The notes beneath the pieces were generated by a model that ran no database searches, was not told where the DNA came from, and saw nothing but the letters and a program-made list of their open reading frames with translations. A stretch of DNA of 64,000 nucleotides from Paenibacillus sonchi (GTDB lineage Bacteria > Bacillota > Bacilli > Paenibacillales > Paenibacillaceae). Location of the stretch: positions 992,001 through 1,056,000 of the forward strand of contig NZ_CP068595.1 of the NCBI RefSeq assembly GCF_016772475.1. Reading direction: 5' to 3'. The translations under genes were made by a program, and so were the position numbers. How positions within the stretch are numbered: the stretch's first letter is position 1; each line of letters starts with the position of its first letter. Shown here piece by piece: positions 39,860 through 48,948 of the stretch.

Positions 39860-40600
39860 GGGTGGCAATCATAACCACCCGTCCAACGGGTGGTTTGCTC
39901 TGAGGCTATAAGCCTCTGGTGCCGGCTAGCGTCTAAAGGCGCTGGCTTTCACTTCGTTCAAGCCACTATGCCTTTGCCTCTTTTGCCTACCCCTGAAGGG
40001 GTGCTTGGACTACCAGCTACCCCTTAAAGGGGTTTTCATACTCTTTCACACTCAGCTTATCCAGTGCAATATCGTGACTTTCCTGCTCCTGGATATACTT
40101 TTTAATCGTTGCTTCATTGAGACCTACCGTGCTTACATAGTACCCTTCTGCCCAAAAATGGCGATTCCCGTACTTATACTTCAAGTTTGCATGCTTATCG
40201 AAGATCATGAGCGCACTTTTCCCTTTCAGATATCCCATAAAACTCGAGACGCTCATTTTCGGTGGAATACTCACCAACATATGAATATGATCGGGCATGA
40301 GGTGTCCTTCGATAATCTCTACTCCTTTGTAGCCACAGAGTTGCTTTAGGATATCTCGGATACTTTCTTTGTATTGATTGTAGATCACCTTTCGTCTATA
40401 CTTTGGGGTGAATACGATATGGTACTTGCACATCCACTTGGGTTGTGCCATGCCTTCTCTGGCTTGTGCCACAAAAACCACCTTCTCCTTTCGTTAGACA
40501 TAGTAGCTTGAACACTCCTATTATAACGATCGCATCAGGTGGTTTTTTGCTATAAGCATCACTACACCACCCGCATAGCAGGTGGTTTTTTGTTTCGCAC
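39860..40600 (-). mobile_element. IS200/IS605-type insertion sequence (approximate ends)
   Basis: A TnpA gene flanked by subterminal hairpins. Left: AACCACCCGT-CCA-ACGGGTGGTT (39873-39895). Right: ACCACCCGC..GCAGGTGGT (40566-40586) followed by T6. No terminal inverted repeats, as normal for this family. The ends are approximate. No TnpB gene. Confidence 0.8.
40017..40481 (-). CDS. tnpA: IS200/IS605 family transposase TnpA
   Basis: 154 residues of the HUH-type Y1 transposase that moves single-stranded DNA. Visible are KYHIVFTPKYRRKVIYN, the HUH motif in MPDHIHMLVSI, FMGYLKGKSA, and the region with the catalytic tyrosine (HFWAEGYYVSTVGLNEATI). The length matches intact IS200 transposases. The exact start is uncertain: the GTG at 40481, another GTG nine bases later, or the ATG at MAQPKW; AAAGGAG lies upstream of all. 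Confidence 0.93.
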   Translation of the reverse strand: MVFVAQAREGMAQPKWMCKYHIVFTPKYRRKVIYNQYKESIRDILKQLCGYKGVEIIEGHLMPDHIHMLVSIPPKMSVSSFMGYLKGKSALMIFDKHANLKYKYGNRHFWAEGYYVSTVGLNEATIKKYIQEQESHDIALDKLSVKEYENPFKG

Positions 40601-40632
40601 GCTTCGCGTACTCAACTGGCTAAAGCCACTAA

Positions 40633-40677
40633 CAAAAAACAGAGGTCCCGTGCAGTGATTAACACGGATACCTCTGT
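40633..40677 (-). terminator. Terminator of the ion permease gene
   Basis: Minus strand: CAGAGGTATCCGTG pairs with CACGGGACCTCTG and is followed by T6. Confidence 0.8.
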
Positions 40678-40773
40678 TGGAACAGTCGGCATATTTTAAT
40701 TCAAAGTAAATCAATTGGAATTTGTAAATTTAAAATATCATCTATTTATAGCTCTGTCAACAAAAATTCACAA

Positions 40774-42056
40774 TTAGATCAGGTACCGCAGATAGATATA
40801 GAGGCTTGAGATTACTATTGACAACAGCATCAAGGGAAAGCCCACTTTCAAGTATCTCATAAACGTGATGGGATATCCTTCTTTTGCCGCAAGGCCTGCA
40901 ACTATAAGATTCGCACTCGCGCCGATCAGCGTCCCGTTCCCCCCAGACATGCTCCAAGTGCGAGGCTCCACCACAAAGGCTCCAGGTTGTGAATGCCCAG
41001 ATTGCCCATCTCCTGAATCAGAGGAATCATGGTCGCTACAAAAGGGATGTTGTCCAGAAAAGCAGAAGCTATCGCGCTCAGCCATAAAATCAGCATCGAG
41101 CTGGCTGCCAGGTTTCCGCCGGTAAGCTCCATGGCTTGCCCTGCCAGCTCTGCAATCACGCCGGTCTCTACGAGACCAGATACGAGCACAAACAAACCGA
41201 TGAAGAAAAAAATCGTCACCCACTCCACACCGGCAAAAGCCTTGTGCAGCATCTGCTCTCCTCCGGTGAGGAGAAGCAGCAGAAAGGCCCCGGCCAGCGC
41301 CACTGTCGCCGACTCCAAATGAATCGCCTGGTGCAGAAAAAAGCCGAGAATCGTCAGGCCCAGCACCCAAAGGCATTTGCGCAGCAGCTTGCGGTCAGTG
41401 ATCATCGCCCGCTCGTCCATCTCCATCACACTCCGCTGCAGTTCGGGAGAAGATTTCAGCTGCTTGCGGAACATGAGCAGAAACAGCGGCAAATACGCCA
41501 TAATGATGATCAGGATCACCGGAGTAAGGTTGCTGATAAATGCCATGAACGTCAGCTCCTTCACGGCGCTGCCAATCATAATATTCGGCGGATCTCCTAT
41601 CAGCGTTGCTGTTCCGCCTACGTTCGAGGCGATAATCTGCGACAGCAGAAAGGGCAGCGGGTGAATGCGCAGCTGCCTTGTAATACTGAAAGTGACCGGT
41701 ACCATCAGCAGTACGGTCGTCACATTGTCGAGAAAAGCAGAGGCCAGCGCGGTAACCAGCACCAGAGCCACCAATATTCGTTTGGGCTCCCCCTTGGCCA
41801 GCTTGGCCGCTTTTACCGCCACATAACTGAACAAGCCCGTCTCTGCGGTAATCCCTACCATCATCATCATACCCACCAGCAGCCCAAGCGTATTGAAATC
41901 AATATGCTCAAGCGCTGTTTCCTGCGGGACAATTCCCGCTGCAATCATAATCAGGGCTCCGAGCATCGCGAGAATCGTGCGGTGTACCTTCTCGGAAATA
42001 ATCAATCCGTATGTAAGCAAAAATATCCCTATCGCCCAAATCCCTTGCTGTTCCAT
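40774..42056 (-). CDS. ArsB/NhaD (SLC13-like) ion permease, one frame break
   Basis: Reads as 427 residues if one G is added to the G6 run at 40939-40944, which joins LGACLGG to NGTLIGASANLIVAG. About eleven membrane helices. The two inverted half-domains each carry the family signature: SAFLDNVTTVLLMVPVT with GGTATLIGDPPNIMIG, and SAFLDNIPFVATMIPL with GGNGTLIGASAN. This is the ion transporter superfamily group that includes arsenite pumps, Na+/H+ antiporters and citrate carriers; the substrate cannot be told. No ars genes are adjacent. GGGAGGTATT precedes the ATG at 42056. Confidence 0.87.
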
Positions 42057-42309
42057 AATACCTCCCGTTCGAATTTGCATTGCATGTGGTATACAATGTT
42101 AAAGCAGAGTCTGAATACAATCAACCTTTGTAGGTTAAGCATCGAAATTTCATGGAATAAGGACTTTACAGATTGAACTTGAATCTGCAGTCTCATTATG
42201 AATAAGTAGATTTGTAGCATGACTGCACTTCGTGCAATAGAATGCTTATTATTGTGCGTCGAATCGCTTAATGTGAGTGGTTGTGATTATTAACTTTTCA
42301 CTCTATTCC

Positions 42310-43650
42310 TTATTGCATTCTAAGGCTCTCCGGCTCCTTGAACGCTGTCAGCTTCCCTTTGCTCTGCACAATAATCATCCCGCTCTCCAGCAGGGTAGGT
42401 CCAAACACTCGGCCTGAGGTTTGCAGCTGCAGGACAGGCTTCGCTGTAAGGAGATTAATCGCCACCAGCTTGCCGGAGGGCTCTGCCAGATACATGCCGT
42501 GACCCAGTAGGTCAAATCTGGCAATCTGTCCGCCTGAGGGATACGGCACCGGCGACTGATTAGCCGTCTTTATACCGTAAACAGCCTGAGCATTGCTGAA
42601 AAACACTCTTCCGTCATATGGACCTGCGGCGTAGTCCAGGGACAGCCCGCTGCCCGACGCAGTGTATTTCATTGCTTTGACTTTGGAAGGGTCAGCCTCC
42701 AGAGGATAACTGTATAAGCTGTTTCCTTCCCCGATATAAATCTGTCCCCCGAGAAGCCAAGCCCTGCCCCCGCTGCTGATCACACCATTTACGGGCTCGG
42801 GATTGACCGGGTCAATATTTTTCGGGTTATACTCTGCCGTCTTCACCCGCTTGCCGGTTTTGGCATCCAAGCTGTCCAGGGTGGTCAAGGGCACCAGATC
42901 GATCAGATTACTCAGCCGCTGAGACAACACTGTTCCATTCGCCGCCGTTAGCGGAAGAGCCTGGTTGTCTGCTTCCCACAGATGTTTGCCTGTTGTACGG
43001 TCAAAAGCATGCAGCACCGTAAGAGTGTAAGCCCCGGACACCGAGTTTTGGGCAAATACCAGGTTGCCTTGGAATACCAGCGGGGAAAACAACGCTTCGC
43101 TGTAGTTGTCCTTCCAGAGAAATTTGCCGTCCCCCAGACGGAAAGCCATAATATCGCTGTCAGCAGCATACAGCTGATCCTGATCAATGCTCAGCTTGCC
43201 TTTGGCGTTGACCGTGGAACTCCATTTGTTGCGGCCAGTGTCGGCATGCACGGCATATATCGTCCCCCCCTCAGAACGGGCATAGACTACCCCCTTCTGA
43301 TAGAGCAGCGGACCGAGAAGCTTGGCCCCATATTTCCAGGCTACCTTCCCCGTCTGCACATTGATCGCTACGGCCTGTCCTTTCTGAATGACATAGGCCT
43401 TCCCGCCTCCGGTAACTGCAGATCCCTGATTCATTGTTTCGTAATCCGCTGCCGCCGTATTCACATCCATGGTTTGGGTCCAGACGGTTTTGGCAGCCGG
43501 AGTCGTCGCGGTCCAGTCATAATCACTGTTGTTTCCTACGTAAGAGGTATGCGAATCAGCCCAAGCCGAATGTACGGAGTACGGCGCAAACAACAGGCTT
43601 AATCCGGCAATGATAGCGCAGGCCCTCTGCCTGATCTGTAATTTTTTCAT
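42310..43650 (-). CDS. Secreted PQQ-binding-like beta-propeller protein
   Basis: 446 residues. A Sec signal peptide is clear (KKLQIRQRACAIIAGLSLLF, cleavage near AWA/DS at about residue 31). The rest is a chain of beta-propeller blades of the PQQ/BamB-like type, with repeated patterns such as AVNAQTGKVAWKYGA-like AINVQTGKVAWKYG, VHADTGRNKWSS, FDRTTGKHLWEA and LDAKTGKRVKT. There is no lipobox and no enzyme domain, so it is probably a binding or scaffold protein outside the membrane. TAAGGAGG precedes the ATG at 43650. Confidence 0.85.
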   Translation of the reverse strand: MKKLQIRQRACAIIAGLSLLFAPYSVHSAWADSHTSYVGNNSDYDWTATTPAAKTVWTQTMDVNTAAADYETMNQGSAVTGGGKAYVIQKGQAVAINVQTGKVAWKYGAKLLGPLLYQKGVVYARSEGGTIYAVHADTGRNKWSSTVNAKGKLSIDQDQLYAADSDIMAFRLGDGKFLWKDNYSEALFSPLVFQGNLVFAQNSVSGAYTLTVLHAFDRTTGKHLWEADNQALPLTAANGTVLSQRLSNLIDLVPLTTLDSLDAKTGKRVKTAEYNPKNIDPVNPEPVNGVISSGGRAWLLGGQIYIGEGNSLYSYPLEADPSKVKAMKYTASGSGLSLDYAAGPYDGRVFFSNAQAVYGIKTANQSPVPYPSGGQIARFDLLGHGMYLAEPSGKLVAINLLTAKPVLQLQTSGRVFGPTLLESGMIIVQSKGKLTAFKEPESLRMQ

Positions 43651-43847
43651 CAAGCTATTCCTCCTTAGTTATGAGCCATTCCCATCGCCTTTCTCTAGAC
43701 CCAGTATAACTCACCCTCTCCCTAATTCAATAATTTCCCATTATACCTGCAGACCCGCTCGAAATTCCATGGATGAAAACGGTAAAATCCAACACACTAA
43801 ACCTATGCAACCCCTCAAACCGCACATTAACAAACTTACACTCATAT

Positions 43848-43883
43848 ACTTACATTTTGTAAGTTATTATGATACAATAACTT
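43848..43883. promoter_or_regulatory. Two overlapping palindromes upstream of the LLM oxidoreductase
   Basis: ACTTACATTTTGTAAGT (43848-43864) overlaps AAGTTATTATGATACAATAACTT (43861-43883). Both are perfect palindromes of 7-8 bp arms, 80-115 bp upstream of the gene. They look like operators for a winged-helix repressor (MarR or HxlR type). Confidence 0.55.
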
Positions 43884-43963
43884 GTATTCCTCCTTTACGG
43901 ACAAACGTACGGGCAAACTGCTCATCATGAGGTAATATTCTGAATAACAAGGGGTTATACAAG

Positions 43964-45067
43964 ATGGACAATCACACGAAAGAACAAGTACCGGAATTTG
44001 AATTTGGCCTATACACTTTAGGGGATATCGTAACCGACTGCCATACAGGGCAGCGGATCAGCCCTCAGCAGCGGATGAAAGAAGTCATAGAGGCGGCCAA
44101 GCTGGCCGATGAAGCGGGGCTTGATGTGTTTGGGGTGGGTGAGCATCACCGGCTGGATTTTGTCATTTCCTCCGTGCCGGTGGTGCTGGCCGCCATTTCC
44201 CAGGTGACCAAGCGGATCAAGCTGACCAGTGCGACAACGGTGCTGAGCACCATCGACCCTGTGCGGGTCTTCGAGGATTTCGCCACCCTTGACCTGCTGT
44301 CCGGCGGCCGGGCGGAAATCATCTCCGGCCGGGGTGCTTTTCTGGAGTCCTTTCCGTTGTTCGGGTATGATCTGGAGGACTACAAGCAGCTCTTTACCGA
44401 GAATCTGGAGCTGCTGCTGCAGCTGAACCAGCGTGAAGTGATGAATTGGCAGGGGAGTTTCCGCACTCCGCTGAAGAATGCGGAAATAGCCCCACGCCCC
44501 TTGCAGCAGAAGCTCCCCCTTTGGGTCGGCATCGGCGGCTCCGCCGATAGCGCCGCACAGGCCGGAAGCCTTGGCGTTGGGATGGCGATTGCTATTCTCA
44601 GCGGCAGTCCGGAGCCTTTCCAGAACCTTGCCGACACCTACCGCCGGAGCGGAGCCGAAGCGGGACATGCCGCAGCAGACCTGAAGATCGCCATCACCAG
44701 CCATGGATATATTGCCAAGACCTCACAGCAGGCGCTGGACGAATATTACCCTTATTATTACAGCTACCGCAATGCCATCAGTCCGCATCCCGGTCAGGAA
44801 TACCGTGTCTCGCGCCGGGATTTTGGCCGCTTCGTATCTCCGGTCAATACACTGGCTGTCGGCAGCCCGCAGCAGATTATCGAAAAGATTCTCTACCAGC
44901 ATGAGCTGTTCGGCCATAACCGCTTCATGACCCAGCTCGATATCGGCGGACTTCCGTATGCCAAGGTGGCAGCCGCTATTGAACTGCTTGCCACCGAGGT
45001 TGCTCCGGTTGTGCGGCGGGAAATTGCGAAGAAGAACAGCGGCATCTCTCCCGCACGTGGACTTTGA
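43964..45067 (+). CDS. LLM class flavin-dependent oxidoreductase
   Basis: 367 residues of the luciferase-like monooxygenase superfamily, which uses reduced FMN and oxygen. Family segments: EFGLYTLGDIVTD, EAGLDVFGVGEHHR, KLTSATTVLSTIDPVRVFED, DLLSGGRAEIISGRGA and PLWVGIGGSADSA. The substrate is unknown. The convergent neighbour is a flavin reductase-type protein 12 bp away, which could supply reduced flavin but is on the other strand with its own regulator. AAGGGG precedes the ATG. Confidence 0.93.
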   Translation: MDNHTKEQVPEFEFGLYTLGDIVTDCHTGQRISPQQRMKEVIEAAKLADEAGLDVFGVGEHHRLDFVISSVPVVLAAISQVTKRIKLTSATTVLSTIDPVRVFEDFATLDLLSGGRAEIISGRGAFLESFPLFGYDLEDYKQLFTENLELLLQLNQREVMNWQGSFRTPLKNAEIAPRPLQQKLPLWVGIGGSADSAAQAGSLGVGMAIAILSGSPEPFQNLADTYRRSGAEAGHAAADLKIAITSHGYIAKTSQQALDEYYPYYYSYRNAISPHPGQEYRVSRRDFGRFVSPVNTLAVGSPQQIIEKILYQHELFGHNRFMTQLDIGGLPYAKVAAAIELLATEVAPVVRREIAKKNSGISPARGL

Positions 45068-45079
45068 ACACCGTAATAT

Positions 45080-45703
45080 TTACGTTTCCGACCGGTAGGA
45101 TTTGCCAAGCTCCGGGCTCAGGCCAAAGTAATGGCGGAAATTATAGATCAGCGGGTTCCAGCTGGCCGGATCAATATGATGTTCACCGGCAACCAGTTCC
45201 TTATGGACATGTACTTGCATGCTTTGCGTCTCTACAATTGCAAAATGCGCTGCATCTTCCGGAATACGGATATGGTTCACCCGTGCTTCAATCTGGATCG
45301 GGCATTCAGCAATTCTGGCCGTTTGTACTGTAGCGGATTCGGCCTTTGTAAGTCCTGAGTAAGCAAATTTATCCTTTTCAAAAATAAATCCGGCCTCCTT
45401 CTTCTCAGCAGGAACCGGATTTTTTCCTGTGAGCCGGGCCAGCCCCTCCACCTGCTCCCATAGCGAAGCGTCAGGCAGATTAATCACGCACTCAGGCTTC
45501 CGCTGCAGGTTTTCCAGTGCTTTTCCGCCCGTCCCCAGGCCCAGGATAATATGCTCCCCCAAAGCCCATGAGGATGAAATCGGACTTATGTTTACGGTCA
45601 TATCCTCATTGAGTGTCGTCAACAGGATGACCGGTGTCCCGTAATAAAGAATTTTTGGTTGTATAGTTACCGTCCCCCGGGGTTGCACAAATGGATTCAT
45701 CAT
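45080..45703 (-). CDS. Flavin reductase family protein (FMN-binding split barrel)
   Basis: 207 residues. The N-terminal FMN-binding split barrel is visible (ILYYGTPVILLTTLNEDMTVNISPISSSW, LGTGGKALENLQRKPECVIN). Members reduce free flavins or act as small flavoenzymes. The ATG at 45703 follows AGAGGAG; the longer frame to 45892 would run through the divergent promoter and is rejected. An ArsR-type gene is divergent, with a palindrome between. Confidence 0.9.
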   Translation of the reverse strand: MMNPFVQPRGTVTIQPKILYYGTPVILLTTLNEDMTVNISPISSSWALGEHIILGLGTGGKALENLQRKPECVINLPDASLWEQVEGLARLTGKNPVPAEKKEAGFIFEKDKFAYSGLTKAESATVQTARIAECPIQIEARVNHIRIPEDAAHFAIVETQSMQVHVHKELVAGEHHIDPASWNPLIYNFRHYFGLSPELGKSYRSET

Positions 45704-45734
45704 CTTAAAATCTCCTCTGCAAATGTATTGATTG

Positions 45735-45760
45735 TATTGTAAAATAGAACTCTTACAATA
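45735..45760. promoter_or_regulatory. ArsR-type operator between flavin reductase and regulator genes
   Basis: TATTGTAA - 10 bp - TTACAATA, a perfect 8-bp inverted repeat in the 93-bp divergent promoter region, typical of an ArsR-family dimer site. Confidence 0.65.
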
Positions 45761-45796
45761 TTCATCGAAATATGGAATGCAGAAGGAGGATATACC

Positions 45797-46494
45797 ATGC
45801 AAGCCAATCCAGCCGTTGCCCAAGTGGCATCTCTGATCACAGAACCGTCCCGGGCAAGCATTCTGACCGCATTGATGGACGGCGGTCTCCACCCAGCCTC
45901 AGCGCTGGCTTCTGCCGCCGGGATCAAACCCCAAACCGCCAGCTTCCATCTCGGCAAGATGGCGGAAGGCGGCATACTCACCGTTCATACCCAGGGCAGA
46001 CACCGTTATTATGGCATCTCCAGTCCGGAAATCGCCCAGGTGATAGAGCTGCTGCTGTCGATCTCGCCTCCGGTGAAGGTCAGCTCACTCCGCCACTCCG
46101 TACAGGATCAGGCCATGCGTCATGCCAGAACCTGCTACGACCATCTGGCGGGAAAATTCGGGTGCAGTTAACGGAGGCTTTGCGGCTTGAGGGGATTATT
46201 GCCGAGGAAGCGAATGGCTTCTCCGTTACAGCCCAGGGGGAGCACGCCTTGAAGAGGCTGGGAATAGATCTGGACCAGGTAAAAAAATGCCGGCGCGCTT
46301 TTGCCCCCAAATGCCTGGACTGGAGCGAAAGACGTTACCATCTCGCGGGGGCACTGGGCGCTGCTATCCTTCAACTTTTGCTGGACCGCCAGTGGGTGAA
46401 CCGGCTCCCGCAGACGAGAGCAGTTGTTATAACCGCAGACGGCCAAAAAGGACTGGCAGCTGCATTTCCGCTTACCTTTTCAGTTCTTGTGTGA
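45797..46494 (+). CDS. ArsR family regulator with extended C-terminus, one frame break
   Basis: Reads as 232 residues if one G is added to GGG at 46160-46162 (giving HLAGK-FGVQLTEALR). Residues 8-85 are an ArsR winged helix (ASILTALMDGGLHPASALA, KPQTASFHLGKMAEGGIL, GRHRYYGI). The C-terminal half (ARTCYDHLAGK, FSVTAQGEHALKRLGID, CLDWSERRYHLAGALGAAI) is shared with a Bacillota subgroup of unknown ligand. It has no ArsR-type metal-binding cysteine pair in the recognition helix. It probably represses the divergent flavin reductase gene. Confidence 0.85.
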
Positions 46495-46613
46495 CGAATT
46501 CTGCCCGCCCGCCAAGCAGAAAAGGATTCGCCGTCCTTGGCTGGAATAGGTAGTTGTTTGGGATTCAGTTAGCTTCGCCTGGAGAACCCTGTTATGAATC
46601 CTTCGGCAATCCC

Positions 46614-46850
46614 AAGTGGAAAAAGGATCACTAATTTGCTCAAGCACCCCTATTCTCCGCAGGTGAGGTGGAAAAAGGATAACTAATTTAACACATTTCG
46701 CCCTTTATCAGGAAATGTGGCCCAATTAAGCTCCCTTTTTCCACTTCAAGCTCACAATTGTTGATTTTGGGGAGAAATAAGTTCCCTTTTTCCAACTAGC
46801 ACTGCTCACCTGCTGCTTCGCAAGCGCCAGTTGGAAAAAGGCGAGCGAAT
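46614..46850. repeat. Cluster of five GTGGAAAAAGG repeat units
   Basis: Units: AAGTGGAAAAAGGATCACTA (46614 on, plus), GAGGTGGAAAAAGGATAACT (46666 on, plus), AAGTGGAAAAAGGGAGCTTA (46746-46724, minus), TAGTTGGAAAAAGGGAACTT (46798-46777, minus), AGTTGGAAAAAGGCGAGCGA (46829 on, plus). Related copies occur near 17142, 17190 and 20040-20062. Confidence 0.75.
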
Positions 46851-47501
46851 CTGGCTGATTTTCCACCCTTTTAAGTGAATTCGCTTAACAAACAGCATAT
46901 AAAATTCTGGCGTAATATTTTCAGAATAAAATTCCCCCTGATTGGTAAATAACAACATGAGACTTACGGCCACAGGGATTCCCACCGCTCCAATATCAAC
47001 CGGGCATGCTGACGACGGATCGTTGTACTTTAGGCAGGCTTAGCGTCCTTTGACTTGCTTAGAGCTCATATTGTTATACCACATGCGCAATGCTCGCCCA
47101 GAGTGTTGTAAAACCACATACACAACCTTGCCCAAAAGTCCATTAAGACATGCATTGGGGGCCGTATGATTATGGTGTGGGTCATTCTGCGGACACGCTG
47201 TGCTCCCTTCGATCCATCCGCAGCCGTTGCGGACAGGAAAGCCGTTATGGATAGAAGATTCGCCTATTCCGCAGGACGGACTGAGATGCCCTTATTTGTC
47301 CCTTTCCCCTTTATTCCAGGCTCCATCGAACGATATAACGGCTCCTGAGTCCGTAACCGCTGAAAAAACAAGATTTTTGGCAAAATAAGGCCCCCTCTGT
47401 CCGCTTCAGTCCGCTGACGGAGCCCCATCCTCCTGCATCGCTTATATCCTCTGAGGCTTCCAAGATCTCCGCATTTTTTGACATTGTATAATTTCCTACA
47501 T

Positions 47502-47533
47502 AAAAAAAAGCCCCCAGCATGAACCGGGGGCCC
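47502..47533 (-). terminator. Terminator of the TIR-like operon
   Basis: Minus strand: GGCCCCCGGTTCATGCTGGGGGC followed by T8, directly after the small partner gene. Confidence 0.9.
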
Positions 47534-47542
47534 TATTTACGG

Positions 47543-47776
47543 TTAAGCAAACGAAGGTTTGTTATTATCAACCTTCCCGCTGATGAGTTTCTTGTATTCG
47601 TCATCTCCACCTTCAAGCGAAGGCGCAATATAGACATTGATGGCTGAAGGCGACAGATTAGTGGGACTTCCGGTCCCTGCCTTGCGCTTCGTGCGGCCTT
47701 TGGCGCCTCTGCTGCTGCCGTTTGCGGTTCGGCGGACAGCACTGGACAAACTTACTGCATTCTTCATGTTCTTCAT
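47543..47776 (-). CDS. Small protein of unknown function, partner of the TIR-like gene
   Basis: 77 residues. The N-terminal half is basic and serine-rich (VRRTANGSSRGAKGRTKRKA); the C-terminal half is acidic to neutral (NVYIAPSLEGGDDEYKKLIS). No signal peptide or membrane helix. It starts four bases after the stop of the TIR-like gene, with GGGAGGGG upstream, and shares its terminator, so the two form an operon. I do not recognise a family. It could be a regulator, an antidote or a nucleic-acid binding accessory of the TIR-like protein; none of this is shown. Confidence 0.7.
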   Translation of the reverse strand: MKNMKNAVSLSSAVRRTANGSSRGAKGRTKRKAGTGSPTNLSPSAINVYIAPSLEGGDDEYKKLISGKVDNNKPSFA

Positions 47777-47780
47777 CGTG

Positions 47781-48782
47781 TCAGTCCCCTCCCACTAAAT
47801 GATTGACGGTACGGAACAAATCCCGGTTGTACGCCACGACCTCGGTCAGATCCTCCGCAGATAATCCGTCGCTTCCGGAAAAATGCACAGAAAGGACATG
47901 CCTCTCACCTAAAGGATAGCATAGGATATAGACCTCAGCAACTTCTGTACGCTGAAAAAAGGTCCATTCCTTGGTCAGAAAAGCCTCAAGCACACCTGGA
48001 CGGGAGCCCTTTTCTTCATTCGGTGAAAATGGATAGGCATGCCCGCGTCCCACATTTCCGCCGACCTGCACCAGAGCTTCCTGCCCGCGGGCCTGCCACA
48101 TGGCCGCACCGATCACCCGGCAGTGCTTGGGAGGCAGAAACGAATTGCGGACCGCTTCGCTGAGCGCCTGGTAATTTTCACGGTCCTCCGGAGAAGTCAC
48201 ATTACTATTATATTGCCAGAAGAAGTGAAGGATACTTTCTTTTCGCCTAAGCTCAAGCTTCAGCTGCTCCAGCTCCTGCTGCGGATCACGGAAGCTGCCG
48301 AGCGCCTGAATGCTGTCGATGATCTTACCGCAGCTGACATCCACAGCAGCCACGGGGTTCTCATGCTGCCATTCGTATTCCAGAGGCGTAAGTCCAGACA
48401 AATCCGAGAGCAGATGATATTCCTCAATATTCTCGCCGGGAATCAGATCCTTGCGAACCGGCACCTGGTCCGGCAGCAGGCAGAAGACGCGGCTCCGCCG
48501 CAGCCTCGCCCAGAACAGCCCCATTTCAAACTGTGTATTGTCACGGGTCACATAATAATATTTGCCGCGGATCCTCGCTACATCATCCGGCGAGAATACA
48601 AATACGGCAAAATCACTCTCATCCAGATGACGTTCGAGCGCTTCCATGGTGTATTCGTTTGCCCGGAAGGCATTGGCATACCACGGATTCACCTGGGCCT
48701 CCCGCTTCAGCTGCTCGTGGATGGCCCGCGCGTAACGGATAGATTCTCTTGAAGATCCAATGAATAATTTCGGTCTGGTCAC
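47781..48782 (-). CDS. TIR-like nucleotide-binding protein with C-terminal GAF-like domain
   Basis: 333 residues. Residues 1-140 match the TIR-like family found in CBASS/Pycsar effectors (PF10137 type): RPKLFIGSSRESIRYARAIH, DESDFAVFVFSPDDV, and RDNTQFEMGLFWARL with the conserved glutamate thought to be catalytic for NAD cleavage in this family. A linker with a short coiled coil (about 185-205) follows. The C-terminal 130 residues (CRVIGAAMWQA, WTFFQRTEVAEVYILCYPLG, HVLSVHFSG) look like a GAF-type ligand-binding fold; this is my reading of the pattern. The start is a GTG with AAAGGAG eight bases upstream; the ATG-initiated longer frame has none. No cyclase gene is adjacent, so a defence role is inferred only. 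Confidence 0.75.
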   Translation of the reverse strand: MTRPKLFIGSSRESIRYARAIHEQLKREAQVNPWYANAFRANEYTMEALERHLDESDFAVFVFSPDDVARIRGKYYYVTRDNTQFEMGLFWARLRRSRVFCLLPDQVPVRKDLIPGENIEEYHLLSDLSGLTPLEYEWQHENPVAAVDVSCGKIIDSIQALGSFRDPQQELEQLKLELRRKESILHFFWQYNSNVTSPEDRENYQALSEAVRNSFLPPKHCRVIGAAMWQARGQEALVQVGGNVGRGHAYPFSPNEEKGSRPGVLEAFLTKEWTFFQRTEVAEVYILCYPLGERHVLSVHFSGSDGLSAEDLTEVVAYNRDLFRTVNHLVGGD

Positions 48783-48948
48783 GTCGGCACTCCTTTGTCG
48801 GCTTCCAATATGTAACAATTATACAGGTGAATGCAATTCTGGAACAGAGGCTGTTTTTCTTTTAAAATTTTAAGCGTCTGCTGTTTCCCTCCGGCAGGAA
48901 CGGGTAATAAACCTTTAACCTATTTCTGAAACGAGGATCTTACATAAT

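Larger units (their letters stand above)
46495..47542. other. Gene-poor repeat region
   Basis: About 1 kb with no supported gene. Its left half carries five copies of a GTGGAAAAAGG motif. The right half has short open frames without ribosome binding sites and ends in a terminator. Confidence 0.6.

Noticed and set aside
39860..40600. IS605 element with TnpB
   Set aside because: Only TnpA is present; flanks hold hairpins and no RuvC-like protein.
46614..46850. CRISPR array
   Set aside because: The units are short, unevenly spaced and in both orientations; no cas genes.
47166..47388. Two short plus-strand frames upstream of the TIR-like operon terminator
   Set aside because: No ribosome binding site; lies in repeat-like intergenic DNA.
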